DNA from: Bradyrhizobium sp. AZCC 2262
Lineage (GTDB): Bacteria; Pseudomonadota; Alphaproteobacteria; Rhizobiales; Xanthobacteraceae
Direction: 5' to 3'
Assembly (NCBI RefSeq): GCF_036924535.1
Contig: NZ_JAZHRT010000001.1
Span: 744,001-808,000 of the forward strand
DNA length: 64,000 nt
The notes beneath the pieces are model-generated. The model ran no database searches, was not told where the DNA came from, and saw nothing but the letters and a program-made list of their open reading frames with translations. Shown here in pieces: positions 55,401 to 63,575 of the stretch. Position 1 is the stretch's first letter; every line of letters begins with the position of its first letter. A program made the position numbers and the translations under genes.

Positions 55401-56850
55401 GGTCTGGAACACCGACAACAACGGCAACGTGATCTCCAACGCGGTCGGAGGCGCCGTGTCGGGCTCCAGTGCGGCGCTGCAAGGGATTGAGGCGAGTTTC
55501 CACCAGGATCTGAATGGCGATGGCACGATCGGCCTTGTCACGACAAGAGTCGAAGCATTAGGCGCAACCGCGCTGGATCAGGTTGCCAACTATTATCTTC
55601 TGAATCCTGTTGGCGGCGGGACTGGCCCTCAGCTGAAGTCTGGTGGTTCGGTCATTACGGCAGATCAGCTCGGCGGCTGGACCCTTATCGGCGCGGAAAA
55701 GACCGCCAGCGGCTACGAGGTCGCGTTGAAGAGCGGGAATCAGTACACGGTCTGGAACACCGACAACAACGGCAAGGTGATCTCCAATGCGGTCGGAGGC
55801 GCCGTCTCGGGCTCCAGTGCGGCGCTGCAAGGGATTGAGGCGAGTTTCCACCAGGATCTGAATGGCGATGGCACGATCGGCTCTGTCACGACAAGAGTCG
55901 AGTCATTGGGCGCAACCGCGCTGGATCAGGTTGCCAACTATTACCTGTTGAATCCTGTTGGCGGCGGGACTGGCCCTCAGCTGAAGTCTGGTGGTTCGGT
56001 CATCACGGTGGATCAGCTCGGCGGTTGGACCCTTATCGGCGCGGAAAAGACCGCCAGCGGCTACGAGGTTGCGCTGAAGGCTGCGAGCGGGAATCAGTAC
56101 ACGGTCTGGAACACCGACAACAACGGCAACGTGATCTCCAACGCGGTCGGAGGCGCCGTCTCGGGCTCCAGTGCGGCGCTGCAAGGGATTGAGGCGAGTT
56201 TCCACCAGGATCTGAATGGCGATGGAGTAATCCTGCTCTCCGGAAGCGGAAGCATTATCGGTGCGAACAGCCTTGTGATCGGCAGCGGCGCAAGCGCGGA
56301 GCTCACGGGGGCCTATTCCGGGTCGGTCAGTTTTGCAGGCGCAACGGGCACCCTCGTCATTGACAACTCTGCAAACTTCCACGGGACGATCGGCGGACAG
56401 CTTACGACCACAGACGTCATCGACCTCGCCGACATTACGGCTGGGGCAAATGCCACGATCGGCTATACGGGCAACAACTCGCCGGGTACGCTGACCGTGA
56501 GCGACGGAACGAAGACGGCCAGCATTGCTCTCCTCGGCAATTATTCGTTGGCGAACTTCACCGTGGCCAGCGACGGCCATGGTGGAACGACGGTCGTTGA
56601 TCCGCCGTTGCCCGGCCAGCAAGAGAGTTTGATGTCGGAAAATTCAGGGAGCGACCCGGCCCCCTCGCTTGCAGCCCTGGACCAGAGATTGGCGCTATGG
56701 TCGCAACATATGGCTTCGGCATTTGCTTCTTCGGGCTGGGATAGTGCTGGCACTTCGATGGTCAGCCGCAGTGAACTGGGAGGAGGGGGCTTGTTGCCAC
56801 AGTTGGCTCAGTCCGTTACTCAGCGGCAGCATTCCGATATGACAGGTTAG
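52456..56850 (+). CDS. Second large type I secreted repeat protein, paralog of the 42614 product
   Basis: 1464 aa with the same plan as its 2920-aa neighbour but fewer repeats. Order: Ig-like domain (about 5-95; TTVSIYDGSTLLGTAT), heparin-lyase-I-like domain (about 95-315; TARSEILT, VAQMHEE, YLKLGVYEGYP), four Ig-like 118-aa repeats (about 328-800), four W-rich/Ca-loop repeats ending DLNGDGTIG or DLNGDGVI (about 803-1260) and the shared C-terminal cap. The last 860 bp or so is virtually identical to the first gene, after which the ends differ (TSMVSRSELGGGG). It is a predicted surface adhesin using the same exporter. Confidence 0.9.
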   Translation: MAVQKPTISNFFADSGTRGDGITDANVVTVWGTADPNTTVSIYDGSTLLGTATSNSSGAWAFETPKLSDSTHSLTATATDTSGATSAPSSALSVTVIPSVTDFRPASNNWQNPIIIDGQGWFVESGNKPWSLTNPDAHTVRMEVRPGDLWADDETARSEILTVDEALDHQVFNAAYTMTVEPGAVNPVDWLSVAQMHEESGIPFSISIKGDKLQVIVNINESFEQTVYVDPKSIVRGHAYDIQIQANFSTDSTGFLKIWSDGVQIVDYHGQLGTETGGQYLKLGVYEGYPEGVTSPIAVDYSNIVLSYNNASFPTPSTYGGSTGQTGDTTAPTVASLVASGTGITAGTGTLSTGNVVTLTLNLSEAVTVAGGTPTLTLNNGGTATYTGGSGSNALTFSYTVGAGQNTADLAATAINLGTATIKDSSGNAANLAGAVANPAGTLQIDTTTPTVASLVASGTGITAGAGDLGVGKVVTLTLNLSEAVTVAGGIPTLTLNDGGIATYTGGSGSSALTFSYTVGAGQNTADLTVTAVNLGTATIKDSSGKAANLTGAVTNPSGTLQIDTTAPTVASLVASGTGITAGAGDLGVGKVVTLTLNLSEAVTVAGGTPTLTLNNGGTATYTGGSGSNALTFSYTVAAGQNTADLAVTAINQGSATIKDGAGNVANLTGAVTNPSGTLQISTTAPAAASVVASGTGITAGGGTVGTGSVVTLTVNLDGAVTVAGGKPTLTLNDGGTATYTGGSGTSKLTFSYTVAAGQNTSDLTVTGVSLNGATVKDGAGNAANLGAVVTNPSGTLQVDTSAHLTHVGNKYLLANSAGVGPAISSGGVAVTDSQMVGWTFIAAVQVGSGYQVALKATGADQYTIWNTDNNGNVISNAVGGAVSGSSSALQGIEATFHQDLNGDGTIGLVTTSVDLSGVTSLEQVANYYLLNPVGGGTGPQLKSGGSVITVDQLGGWTFIGAEKTASGYEVALKAKGADQYTVWNTDNNGNVISNAVGGAVSGSSAALQGIEASFHQDLNGDGTIGLVTTRVEALGATALDQVANYYLLNPVGGGTGPQLKSGGSVITADQLGGWTLIGAEKTASGYEVALKSGNQYTVWNTDNNGKVISNAVGGAVSGSSAALQGIEASFHQDLNGDGTIGSVTTRVESLGATALDQVANYYLLNPVGGGTGPQLKSGGSVITVDQLGGWTLIGAEKTASGYEVALKAASGNQYTVWNTDNNGNVISNAVGGAVSGSSAALQGIEASFHQDLNGDGVILLSGSGSIIGANSLVIGSGASAELTGAYSGSVSFAGATGTLVIDNSANFHGTIGGQLTTTDVIDLADITAGANATIGYTGNNSPGTLTVSDGTKTASIALLGNYSLANFTVASDGHGGTTVVDPPLPGQQESLMSENSGSDPAPSLAALDQRLALWSQHMASAFASSGWDSAGTSMVSRSELGGGGLLPQLAQSVTQRQHSDMTG
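53437..54863. repeat. Four tandem Ig-like repeats, 354-bp period
   Basis: Equivalent points occur at 53649, 54003 and 54357, 354 bp apart. The first unit shares the rare variant GTGTLSTGNVV with unit 3 of the larger gene, so units have moved between the genes. The fourth unit is the most diverged. Confidence 0.85.
54864..56228. repeat. Four tandem W-rich/Ca-loop repeats
   Basis: Same family as the array at 49036-50760. The third unit is a few codons shorter (SGNQY directly after VALK), so the period drops slightly from 354 bp there. Confidence 0.85.
55881..56743. repeat. Long direct repeat, copy 2 (3' end of the second giant gene)
   Basis: Matches 50413-51275 at 5468 bp offset with a single visible difference. 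Confidence 0.88.
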
Positions 56851-57043
56851 TTCCCTCGCAGAGCAGAATGGTATTCGCCTAGGCCGGCCGTGAATTGCGG
56901 CCCTAGCCCCTCGCTGCCATCGAAGCCACGTAACCGGGCTCGGCGCTTGTCGCCGGGCGAGCGCTGCGGATATCCTTGTGGTCACCGGCATTTGGAGCGA
57001 TGCTGGTTATCTTCGCCATGAGCGCCTGAAGTTGCAGCATAGC

Positions 57044-59164
57044 ATGCACGGACTTTTGAAGACATTGCTCGCCGTTCTGGCGATTTTCGCCAACGTGTCC
57101 GCCGCTACAGCAGGCGCTGCGCCCTCGGAAAAGCGTCTGGCGCTCGTGATCGGGAATGCATCCTACAAGGCCAAGCCGCTCGCGACCGCGGTCAATGATG
57201 CCGCTCTGATCGCCCAAACCCTGCGGGCCGCGGGCTTTGATGTCATGGGCGCCCGAGACCTCGATGAAGACCTGCTACGGCAGACTTTCCGCGATTTTGT
57301 CGACGCTGTCAGGAGCGCGGGACCGGGCGCGGTAGCTGCCGTGTATTTCGCTGGTTACGGGCTGCAGCTCGAAGGCGAGAACTATCTGCTTCCGATCGAC
57401 GCGGATATTACCGATGCTTCGGACGTGTCCCTCAGGGCGGTACGGCTGTCGGAACAATCGCTCGCGCTCGCGGCGCTTGATCTGAAGGCAAGCTTCATGA
57501 TCCTGGACATGGCCCGCGCAAATCCGTTTGTCTTGTCAGGTCAACCGCCGGCTAGTGGCCTCGCCTGGGTCGAGCCCGAAACCAACATGCTGATCGCATT
57601 CAATGCCGCCCCCGGCACAGTCTCGCCGGATAGCGGGAATGGCTACGGCCCCTATGCCAAGGCGCTTTCCGAGATGATCCGCGAGGGCGGCCGGACGCCA
57701 GCCGATCTATTTGATCGTGTGCGTTTGCGTGTCAACGAATTGACGAAGGGGGCACAGGTACCCTGGGATACCTCGGACATCGAAGCGCAATTCATGTTCT
57801 TTGAACGCGGTCCTGACGCGCCATCGCGGGCGGATTCGCCCGAGCGGACCGCTCGGATGCGCTCCCAGCCAATGGGGAGCCTCGGTGCCCAAGACGCCTA
57901 CATGGCGGCCTTGATGCGCGACACTTTCGACGGCTATGCAGATTTCCTTGCAGACTATTGGCGTGACCCCATGACGAAGCGCATCCGCGCGCTCCTGGCG
58001 GCGCGGCGCGAGGCCATTACTTGGCGACGGACCGGCCAAGCCAATGTACCTGACGCCTACTGGTCTTATTTGTCGCGCTATCCAGCGGGGGCCCATGTTG
58101 ACGACGCGCGCCGCCGTCTCGTGCACCTTGGTGCCACGATCGCGCCGCCCTCCAAATTCGCAATGATAGATTACGACGTTCCCCCGCCATTGCCGGACGA
58201 ACTGGAGTTTGTCGAGCGGACCGTGCTGCTCTTCAACGATCCGGCATTCGCGTTCGAGTCGCCACCACCTTCGCCCGCCTATTTTCTGGAGCCGCCGCCG
58301 CCTGAATTGCTCGCCTTGGCGCCGCCAGATGCTCCTTCGGAAGCATACGTCCTTCCGGCCCCAAGATTCGTGTCGTTACCGTCCTATGTCGATGTACCGG
58401 CTTACGTGGTGGCGCCGCCCAATTCACCTGTTTTCAACAGCGTCGAAAAAGCACCGCTCCGCAACGCGATTGACCTTCCCACCGGGGCGAACGGCCAGGC
58501 CAAGGCCTCGGCGATTCTGCCGTCCAGCGCGGGCAACCTTATGGACAGCCCGCGCCTTCCATCCTCGGTGGCGACAAAGGCCGCCTCGGTCAGCGGCCGC
58601 TGGCGGCCACAGCTAACCGCCTCGAAGCCGCCGGCGCGGGAAGCGATCAAAGTGCTCACAAAACCCGCGGTGGCTGAGCTCGCTTCAACGCCGCTCTGGG
58701 CGATCTACAAGCCGCCCGCCCGAAAAGAGATAAGCACGATAGGGGCTCCGACAGATCTCTGGGCGACCTACTATCCGATGGCATGGGAAGCGATCAAAGC
58801 GCCTCCGAGCCTGAGGAAGCCTTGGCCGATCGACAACAGGACACTGGCAAATACGCCCATCGCGTCGTCTGCGCTTACCACAGACGATGAGGTGCCGGTC
58901 CCCGTGACCACAACACTCGCGCCGTCGCAGCGCGCCGCAACGCTGTCGGCGACTGGCAGCATTCCGCTGCCGCTTTCCCGACCGACAACGTCTGCGCCGC
59001 GCCCAACCCGCAAGCCACAAACACCGATTGCACGCGCGGCTTCATCGCCGATAGAAGTTGGTCATGCGCAGCAGCCCGCGGCTCTGCCCAACCGGGTGGC
59101 ACCGTCGAATCGTGTGGTGCGTCGTCCCAACGTCGAGCTCGGAGTATCGCCGCCGAAGCCTTAG
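57044..59164 (+). CDS. Caspase-fold (peptidase C14-like) protein lacking both catalytic residues
   Basis: 706-aa exported protein: signal peptide (LLKTLLAVLAIFANVSAATAGAA), then a caspase/metacaspase p20-like domain (residues about 25-260) starting KRLALVIGNASYKAKPL. At the catalytic His position, the usual YFAGHG is YFAGYG (Tyr105). At the catalytic Cys position, the usual LDACRxNP is LDMARANP (Ala157). It is therefore a pseudo-enzyme. A middle segment (about 290-385) resembles the helical region after such domains, and the C-terminal 300 residues are Pro/Ala-rich with repeated PPAREAI/WAxYKPPA-like units. ATG 57044 is chosen because the signal peptide begins there. It lies between adhesin and exporter genes. 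A binding or scaffold role is likely. Confidence 0.8.
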   Translation: MHGLLKTLLAVLAIFANVSAATAGAAPSEKRLALVIGNASYKAKPLATAVNDAALIAQTLRAAGFDVMGARDLDEDLLRQTFRDFVDAVRSAGPGAVAAVYFAGYGLQLEGENYLLPIDADITDASDVSLRAVRLSEQSLALAALDLKASFMILDMARANPFVLSGQPPASGLAWVEPETNMLIAFNAAPGTVSPDSGNGYGPYAKALSEMIREGGRTPADLFDRVRLRVNELTKGAQVPWDTSDIEAQFMFFERGPDAPSRADSPERTARMRSQPMGSLGAQDAYMAALMRDTFDGYADFLADYWRDPMTKRIRALLAARREAITWRRTGQANVPDAYWSYLSRYPAGAHVDDARRRLVHLGATIAPPSKFAMIDYDVPPPLPDELEFVERTVLLFNDPAFAFESPPPSPAYFLEPPPPELLALAPPDAPSEAYVLPAPRFVSLPSYVDVPAYVVAPPNSPVFNSVEKAPLRNAIDLPTGANGQAKASAILPSSAGNLMDSPRLPSSVATKAASVSGRWRPQLTASKPPAREAIKVLTKPAVAELASTPLWAIYKPPARKEISTIGAPTDLWATYYPMAWEAIKAPPSLRKPWPIDNRTLANTPIASSALTTDDEVPVPVTTTLAPSQRAATLSATGSIPLPLSRPTTSAPRPTRKPQTPIARAASSPIEVGHAQQPAALPNRVAPSNRVVRRPNVELGVSPPKP

Positions 59165-59275
59165 AGAAAACCATGTCCCGCGTGAACGGGATACAAATCT
59201 GCGGCTGAGGGAAATAGGCTGTCTTGACAGCGGAAGCACCAGCAGCGGTGGGCTCCTCTTCCAAACTTTCCCTAC

Positions 59276-60694
59276 TTACCTTTCCCGCAGGCTCTCCTGC
59301 TTATATTTCACCAGCGGTGACATTAGGTAGCCGATGATCCGTCGAGATCCGGTCTTGATCTCGGCGGTGACTGCCATGCCGGGTGAAAGGTTGACCGTCT
59401 TGTCCTCGACTTGCATCTTCGAGCGGTCCACGGAGATCCGCGCCGCATACGTCAATTCCTGGCCCTTGGGCTCGCTTGTGGCACCGGCCGGCTTGTCGTT
59501 CGCTTTGTCGCTCGAAGCATCACGCACGATCGAGTCCGATGAGATGCTCAGCACCTTCCCGTGCAGCAGCCCGTATCTGGTGAAATCAAACGTATCGACC
59601 TTGATTTGCACTTCATCGCCGGCATGCACGAAACCGATGTCACGGTTGCTCACCATGGCTTCGATCTCCAGTTGACTGTCGCTCGGCACGATTACCATCA
59701 GGGCCTGCGCCGGCGTCACAACACCGCCGACCGTATATACGGCCAGCTGCTGAACCATGCCTGATACCGGCGCGGTCAGCTGCTGCAGCTTGGTGCGCTG
59801 TTCGGCCTTCGACAGATCGGCCGCCAAGCCGGCGGCTTTCCGCTTTGCCTCGGTCAATTCGCTGAACAGAGTTCGGCGATACTCGGCCCTGGTCTGGGCA
59901 CGCGTTTCGGTGATCGCGGCAACCGCTGCCTGCGCTACTTTCAAATGGCTTTTCTGGACCAACCGTTCCTGCTGGCTCTCGGTCAATTGCTGCAGCACCT
60001 CGTAGTATTGCAACCTGGAGCCGTATTGATCGAGGCTCTTGCGGATATTGACGCGCTCCTCAATGGTCGGAATGACCGTTTCAAGCTTATTGACCGTGGC
60101 CGAGATGGTAGCCAGCTCAGCTTCCTTTTGGGCCTTTTGCCCGTCCAGAGCGGCGATTTTTGATTTGTGCTCAGAGATTTGCGCTAACAGAAACTGGCGC
60201 TGCATGGCGACCAGCGCCCGGTCTGCTCCCTCCGGGGGACGGAATGCCGCGAGCGGATCGTCAGTATCGGTAAGCGCCGCATTTAGGCGAGCGACATCGA
60301 GTTGAGCCGACTGCAAGTCGCTCCGGATATGATTGATCTCGCCTTCGTTGATGGTGGGATCGAGTTCAATCAGCGTATCGCCCGCATTGACAATTTGGCC
60401 GTTCGCAACCCGTATGGCGCGCACGACACCGGTCTCGAAGGGTTGAATCACCTTGCTGCGGCCAGTCGGAATGATTTTCCCGGTTGCGGTGGCCACGATG
60501 TCCACGTGGCCGAGGGTCGCCCAAGCCAAAGCCAGCACAAACAACGCGATAATGGTCGCGCCGATTGCCCTGCCGATCGGGGAGGGCGGGGTTTCGACGA
60601 TTTCCAGCGCGGCCGGCAGGAACGCCAGCTCTTCCCGCTCGCGCGGCTTGGGAGCTGCTGCCGGAAAGGGAACAACTTTCGCTTCCGATTTCAT
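59276..60694 (-). CDS. HlyD-family type I secretion periplasmic adaptor
   Basis: 472-aa membrane fusion protein that links the inner-membrane ABC exporter to a TolC-type outer-membrane channel. Short cytoplasmic N-terminus, one TM segment (AIGATIIALFVLALAWATLG), a lipoyl/barrel half-motif (ATGKIIPTGRSKVIQPFETGVVRAI), a long helical hairpin (about 130-300), then the second half (LTAPVSGMVQQLAVYTVGGVV) and a beta-barrel domain with GQELTYAARISV and the family end (GSRRIIGYLMSPL). ATG 60694 has AGGCGA upstream. It is divergent from the ABC exporter across 259 bp, not in the usual same-strand order. No TolC gene is in the window. Confidence 0.93.
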   Translation of the reverse strand: MKSEAKVVPFPAAAPKPREREELAFLPAALEIVETPPSPIGRAIGATIIALFVLALAWATLGHVDIVATATGKIIPTGRSKVIQPFETGVVRAIRVANGQIVNAGDTLIELDPTINEGEINHIRSDLQSAQLDVARLNAALTDTDDPLAAFRPPEGADRALVAMQRQFLLAQISEHKSKIAALDGQKAQKEAELATISATVNKLETVIPTIEERVNIRKSLDQYGSRLQYYEVLQQLTESQQERLVQKSHLKVAQAAVAAITETRAQTRAEYRRTLFSELTEAKRKAAGLAADLSKAEQRTKLQQLTAPVSGMVQQLAVYTVGGVVTPAQALMVIVPSDSQLEIEAMVSNRDIGFVHAGDEVQIKVDTFDFTRYGLLHGKVLSISSDSIVRDASSDKANDKPAGATSEPKGQELTYAARISVDRSKMQVEDKTVNLSPGMAVTAEIKTGSRRIIGYLMSPLVKYKQESLRER

Positions 60695-60953
60695 GGATTT
60701 CGCCTAAAATACAAGCAATTAGCCCCTTTGTAAGCAAGCTCGATAAATCGGGCAATCATAGCGCCCCAATGCTGTCCAGATGGCCAATTATAGCAGCTGT
60801 CGAGTGAATTTTCTGTCCTAATTGCGATTAAATCTTGAATATTGTGGGCGCGGCGGAGTCTCCCTTAATTCAGTCCAATAAGTTTAGAACTGTAGAATAG
60901 AATGCTGCCCATTGGCGTGGTTAGCAGCAAAACGACAGGATGTGAGAGCTGAT
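60695..60953. promoter_or_regulatory. Divergent promoter region of the type I secretion genes
   Basis: 259 bp between the adaptor (-) and exporter (+) genes. It is AT-rich, notably at about 60780-60905, and must drive both genes. Confidence 0.45.
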
Positions 60954-63095
60954 ATGACGACACATTCGGAAGTGCCCGGCCGGAATGACCCAGGCCTTAC
61001 CGCGCTGGTCATGCTGCTGCGTTTTCACGGCGCCGGGGCAGATCCCGCCCAAATTCGTCATCAGTGCGGAACTGCGGCTATCGGCATTGCCGACATGATT
61101 CGATGCGCCAAGGAATTCGGCCTCAAGGCGCGCGAAATGAAGACAAGCTGGCCGCGCCTGGCGACTACCCCTTTGCCTGCCATTGCGGCGCTCAAGGATG
61201 GCGGCTTTCTCCTGCTCGGCAAAGTGGGAGACGACAAGGTCGTCGTACAATCCACGAAAACGCCGCGCCCGGAATTGATGAGCAGAGCTGACCTGGAGGC
61301 GATTTGGGACGGACGTATCGTTCTGATGACCCGGCGCGCGAGCCTGACGGAATTGTCACGTCGCTTCGATATCACATGGTTCGTGGGCGCGATTCACAAG
61401 TATCGTCAGCAATTGGCTGAGGTGCTCCTTGGATCCTTTTTTCTTCAGCTGTTTGCGCTCGCCTCGCCGCTGTTCTTTCAGGTGGTGATCGACAAGGTTC
61501 TGGTCCATCGCAGTATGGGCACGCTGGATGTGATGGTGATCGGGCTACTTGGGATAGCCTTGTTCGAAACCATTCTCGGGATCCTGCGGACTTATCTTTT
61601 TTCGCACGCCACCAATCGGATCGACGTAGAACTCGGCGCGCGGTTATTTCAGCATTTACTGGCATTGCCCACAGCCTATTTTCAGGCCCGCCGCGTCGGC
61701 GATTCCGTCGCACGCGTGCGTGAGCTGGAAAGCATCCGGACTTTCTTGACCAGTTCGGCGCTGACCCTAGTGATTGATCTGTTCTTCACCGTTGTCTTTC
61801 TAGGGGTCATGTTTCTTTACTCGCCGCTGCTAACTGGCATCGTCCTCGCCGGGTTTCCTTTTTATGTGGGTATTTCGGTCGGGGTCACGCCGCAGTTTCG
61901 CCGGCTGCTGGACGAGAAGTTCAAGCGCGGCGCGGAGAACCAGGCCTTTCTCGTGGAAAGCGTCACTGGGGTAGAAACCCTTAAGGCGATGGCGGTCGAG
62001 CCGCAGATGCAGCGGCGCTGGGAAGAGCAACTCGCTGGCTATATAGCGGCGAGCTTCCGGGTCTTACGGCTCGGCAACACCGCCAGCAATAGCGTGCAAT
62101 TTGTCAACAAGGTCGTTATGGCCGGCATCCTGTATTTCGGAGCTCGGCTTGTCATCTCCGGCGACATGAGTGTAGGCGAGCTGGTCGCATTCAACATGCT
62201 GGCCGGCCGGGTAAGCCAGCCGGTGCTGCGGTTGGCCCAGATCTGGCAGGAGTTTCACCAGGCAAAGCTCTCGGTGGAGCGGCTCGGCGACATCCTCAAT
62301 ACGCCGCCGGAACCAAAGTTCAATCCGGCGCGCGCCGCACTGCCCGCGATACGCGGCGACGTCACGTTCGACCATGTTGTGTTTCGTTACCGCATAGACG
62401 GCCCGGAGGTGCTGCACGACGTCAGTTTCAGCGTGTCCGCCGGACAAGTCATTGGCATCGTCGGACCCTCGGGCTCTGGCAAGAGCACCGTGGCAAAGCT
62501 CGTGCAACGCCTCTACATTCCCGAGCGGGGCCGCGTGCTGGTCGATGGGGTCGACTTGGCTATGGTGGATACGTCATGGCTGCGCCGCCAGGTCGGCTCG
62601 GTGCTGCAGGAGAACGTACTCTTCAATCAGTCGATCCGGGACAATATCGCCTTACCGGATCCATCTATGCCGATCGAGCAAGTCGTCGAAGCTGCGAAGC
62701 TCGCCGGCGCCCATGATTTCATATTGGAACTGCCGGAGGGGTATGACACGGTCGTGGGCGAGCGTGGTGCAAGCCTTTCAGGCGGACAGCGCCAACGCAT
62801 CGCCATCGCCCGGGCGCTGGTGACTAATCCTCGCATTTTGATTTTCGACGAAGCCACCAGCGCGCTGGACTACGAGAGCGAGCGAATAATTCAGGAGAAT
62901 ATGCAACGCATCGCCCAAGGTCGCACCGTGTTCATTATCGCCCACCGCCTCTCGACCGTACGCCGAAGCAATAGAATCATAACCATTGATCGGGGCCGAT
63001 TGGTCGAGGATGGAACACACGACGAGCTCATCAAGAAGGGCGGCCGCTATGCCACACTTCACCGGGTGCAGGCCGATATCCATGAAGTGCGTTAG
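60954..63095 (+). CDS. HlyB-type ABC exporter with a C39-like domain lacking the catalytic Cys
   Basis: 713-aa type I secretion ATPase/permease. Residues 1-130 form a C39 peptidase-like domain in which the catalytic Cys is replaced by Pro13 (NDPG instead of DCG), as in HlyB. It should bind substrate without cleaving it. TM region at about 155-430 (QLFALASPLFFQVVIDKVLVH, VMVIGLLGIALFETILGIL). ATPase domain at about 470-710: Walker A GPSGSGKST (Lys510), signature LSGGQ (608-612), Walker B LIFDEATS (Asp632/Glu633) and His664 in the H-loop. It should export the giant repeat proteins. ATG 60954 is chosen because GAGAG precedes it. An extension to 60912 has no family match. Confidence 0.94.
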   Translation: MTTHSEVPGRNDPGLTALVMLLRFHGAGADPAQIRHQCGTAAIGIADMIRCAKEFGLKAREMKTSWPRLATTPLPAIAALKDGGFLLLGKVGDDKVVVQSTKTPRPELMSRADLEAIWDGRIVLMTRRASLTELSRRFDITWFVGAIHKYRQQLAEVLLGSFFLQLFALASPLFFQVVIDKVLVHRSMGTLDVMVIGLLGIALFETILGILRTYLFSHATNRIDVELGARLFQHLLALPTAYFQARRVGDSVARVRELESIRTFLTSSALTLVIDLFFTVVFLGVMFLYSPLLTGIVLAGFPFYVGISVGVTPQFRRLLDEKFKRGAENQAFLVESVTGVETLKAMAVEPQMQRRWEEQLAGYIAASFRVLRLGNTASNSVQFVNKVVMAGILYFGARLVISGDMSVGELVAFNMLAGRVSQPVLRLAQIWQEFHQAKLSVERLGDILNTPPEPKFNPARAALPAIRGDVTFDHVVFRYRIDGPEVLHDVSFSVSAGQVIGIVGPSGSGKSTVAKLVQRLYIPERGRVLVDGVDLAMVDTSWLRRQVGSVLQENVLFNQSIRDNIALPDPSMPIEQVVEAAKLAGAHDFILELPEGYDTVVGERGASLSGGQRQRIAIARALVTNPRILIFDEATSALDYESERIIQENMQRIAQGRTVFIIAHRLSTVRRSNRIITIDRGRLVEDGTHDELIKKGGRYATLHRVQADIHEVR

Positions 63096-63296
63096 AGTCG
63101 GTCCGGAAAGTTCGTGCAGGACTGCAGAGCTGAGCTGAAGCGGGAAGGCCAGCTCGTCTGCGATGACAATCGTCCGGCCCTGGCTAGAAGCCCGCGACGG
63201 CGATTGCGGTCTGGCGATGTGAGTCCGACCAGAATACGCTGGGGCCGCCCCCAAAATTCCTTGAATCCTTGGACTAGCCGCATCACGCGCGAGCCG

Positions 63297-63575
63297 TTAG
63301 CGCGCGGGGTGCCGAGCCGACGTTGAGGGCGCTGACCTAGATGATGCAGCCGCCAGCAAACCGTGAATGCTCATCCCAATCAGGTAGCCGATCTGCATGC
63401 TCGTAGCGGCTATGACAGCCGTCACAACGATTGACCAGACAGTGTACGCGTTCGTGGCGCCGATTCCCACAGCAACCGTCAGCACAGTTGCGACCGCAGG
63501 TATCAAGACCATGATTTTGAAGCGCTGCGCGAGCGCCGCCCCGACCAAAAAACTGACCGTTGAAAGTACAAGCAC
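63297..63575 (-). CDS. Small multi-pass membrane protein
   Basis: 92-aa protein with three hydrophobic segments (LVLSTVSFLVGAALA; IMVLIPAVATVLTVAVGIG; VWSIVVTAVIAATSMQIGYLIGM) and a basic, Ser-rich tail. The GTG start at 63575 is supported by a strong AAGGGAGG site about 6 nt upstream, so this is very likely a real gene. The sequence resembles small uncharacterised proteins common in Bradyrhizobium. Function is unknown. It is convergent with the ABC exporter, about 200 bp apart. Confidence 0.7.
   Translation of the reverse strand: MLVLSTVSFLVGAALAQRFKIMVLIPAVATVLTVAVGIGATNAYTVWSIVVTAVIAATSMQIGYLIGMSIHGLLAAASSRSAPSTSARHPAR

Noticed and set aside
44813..56228. CRISPR-like or satellite repeats
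   Set aside because: The repeats are 354 bp, lie in frame within long coding sequences and encode folded domains.
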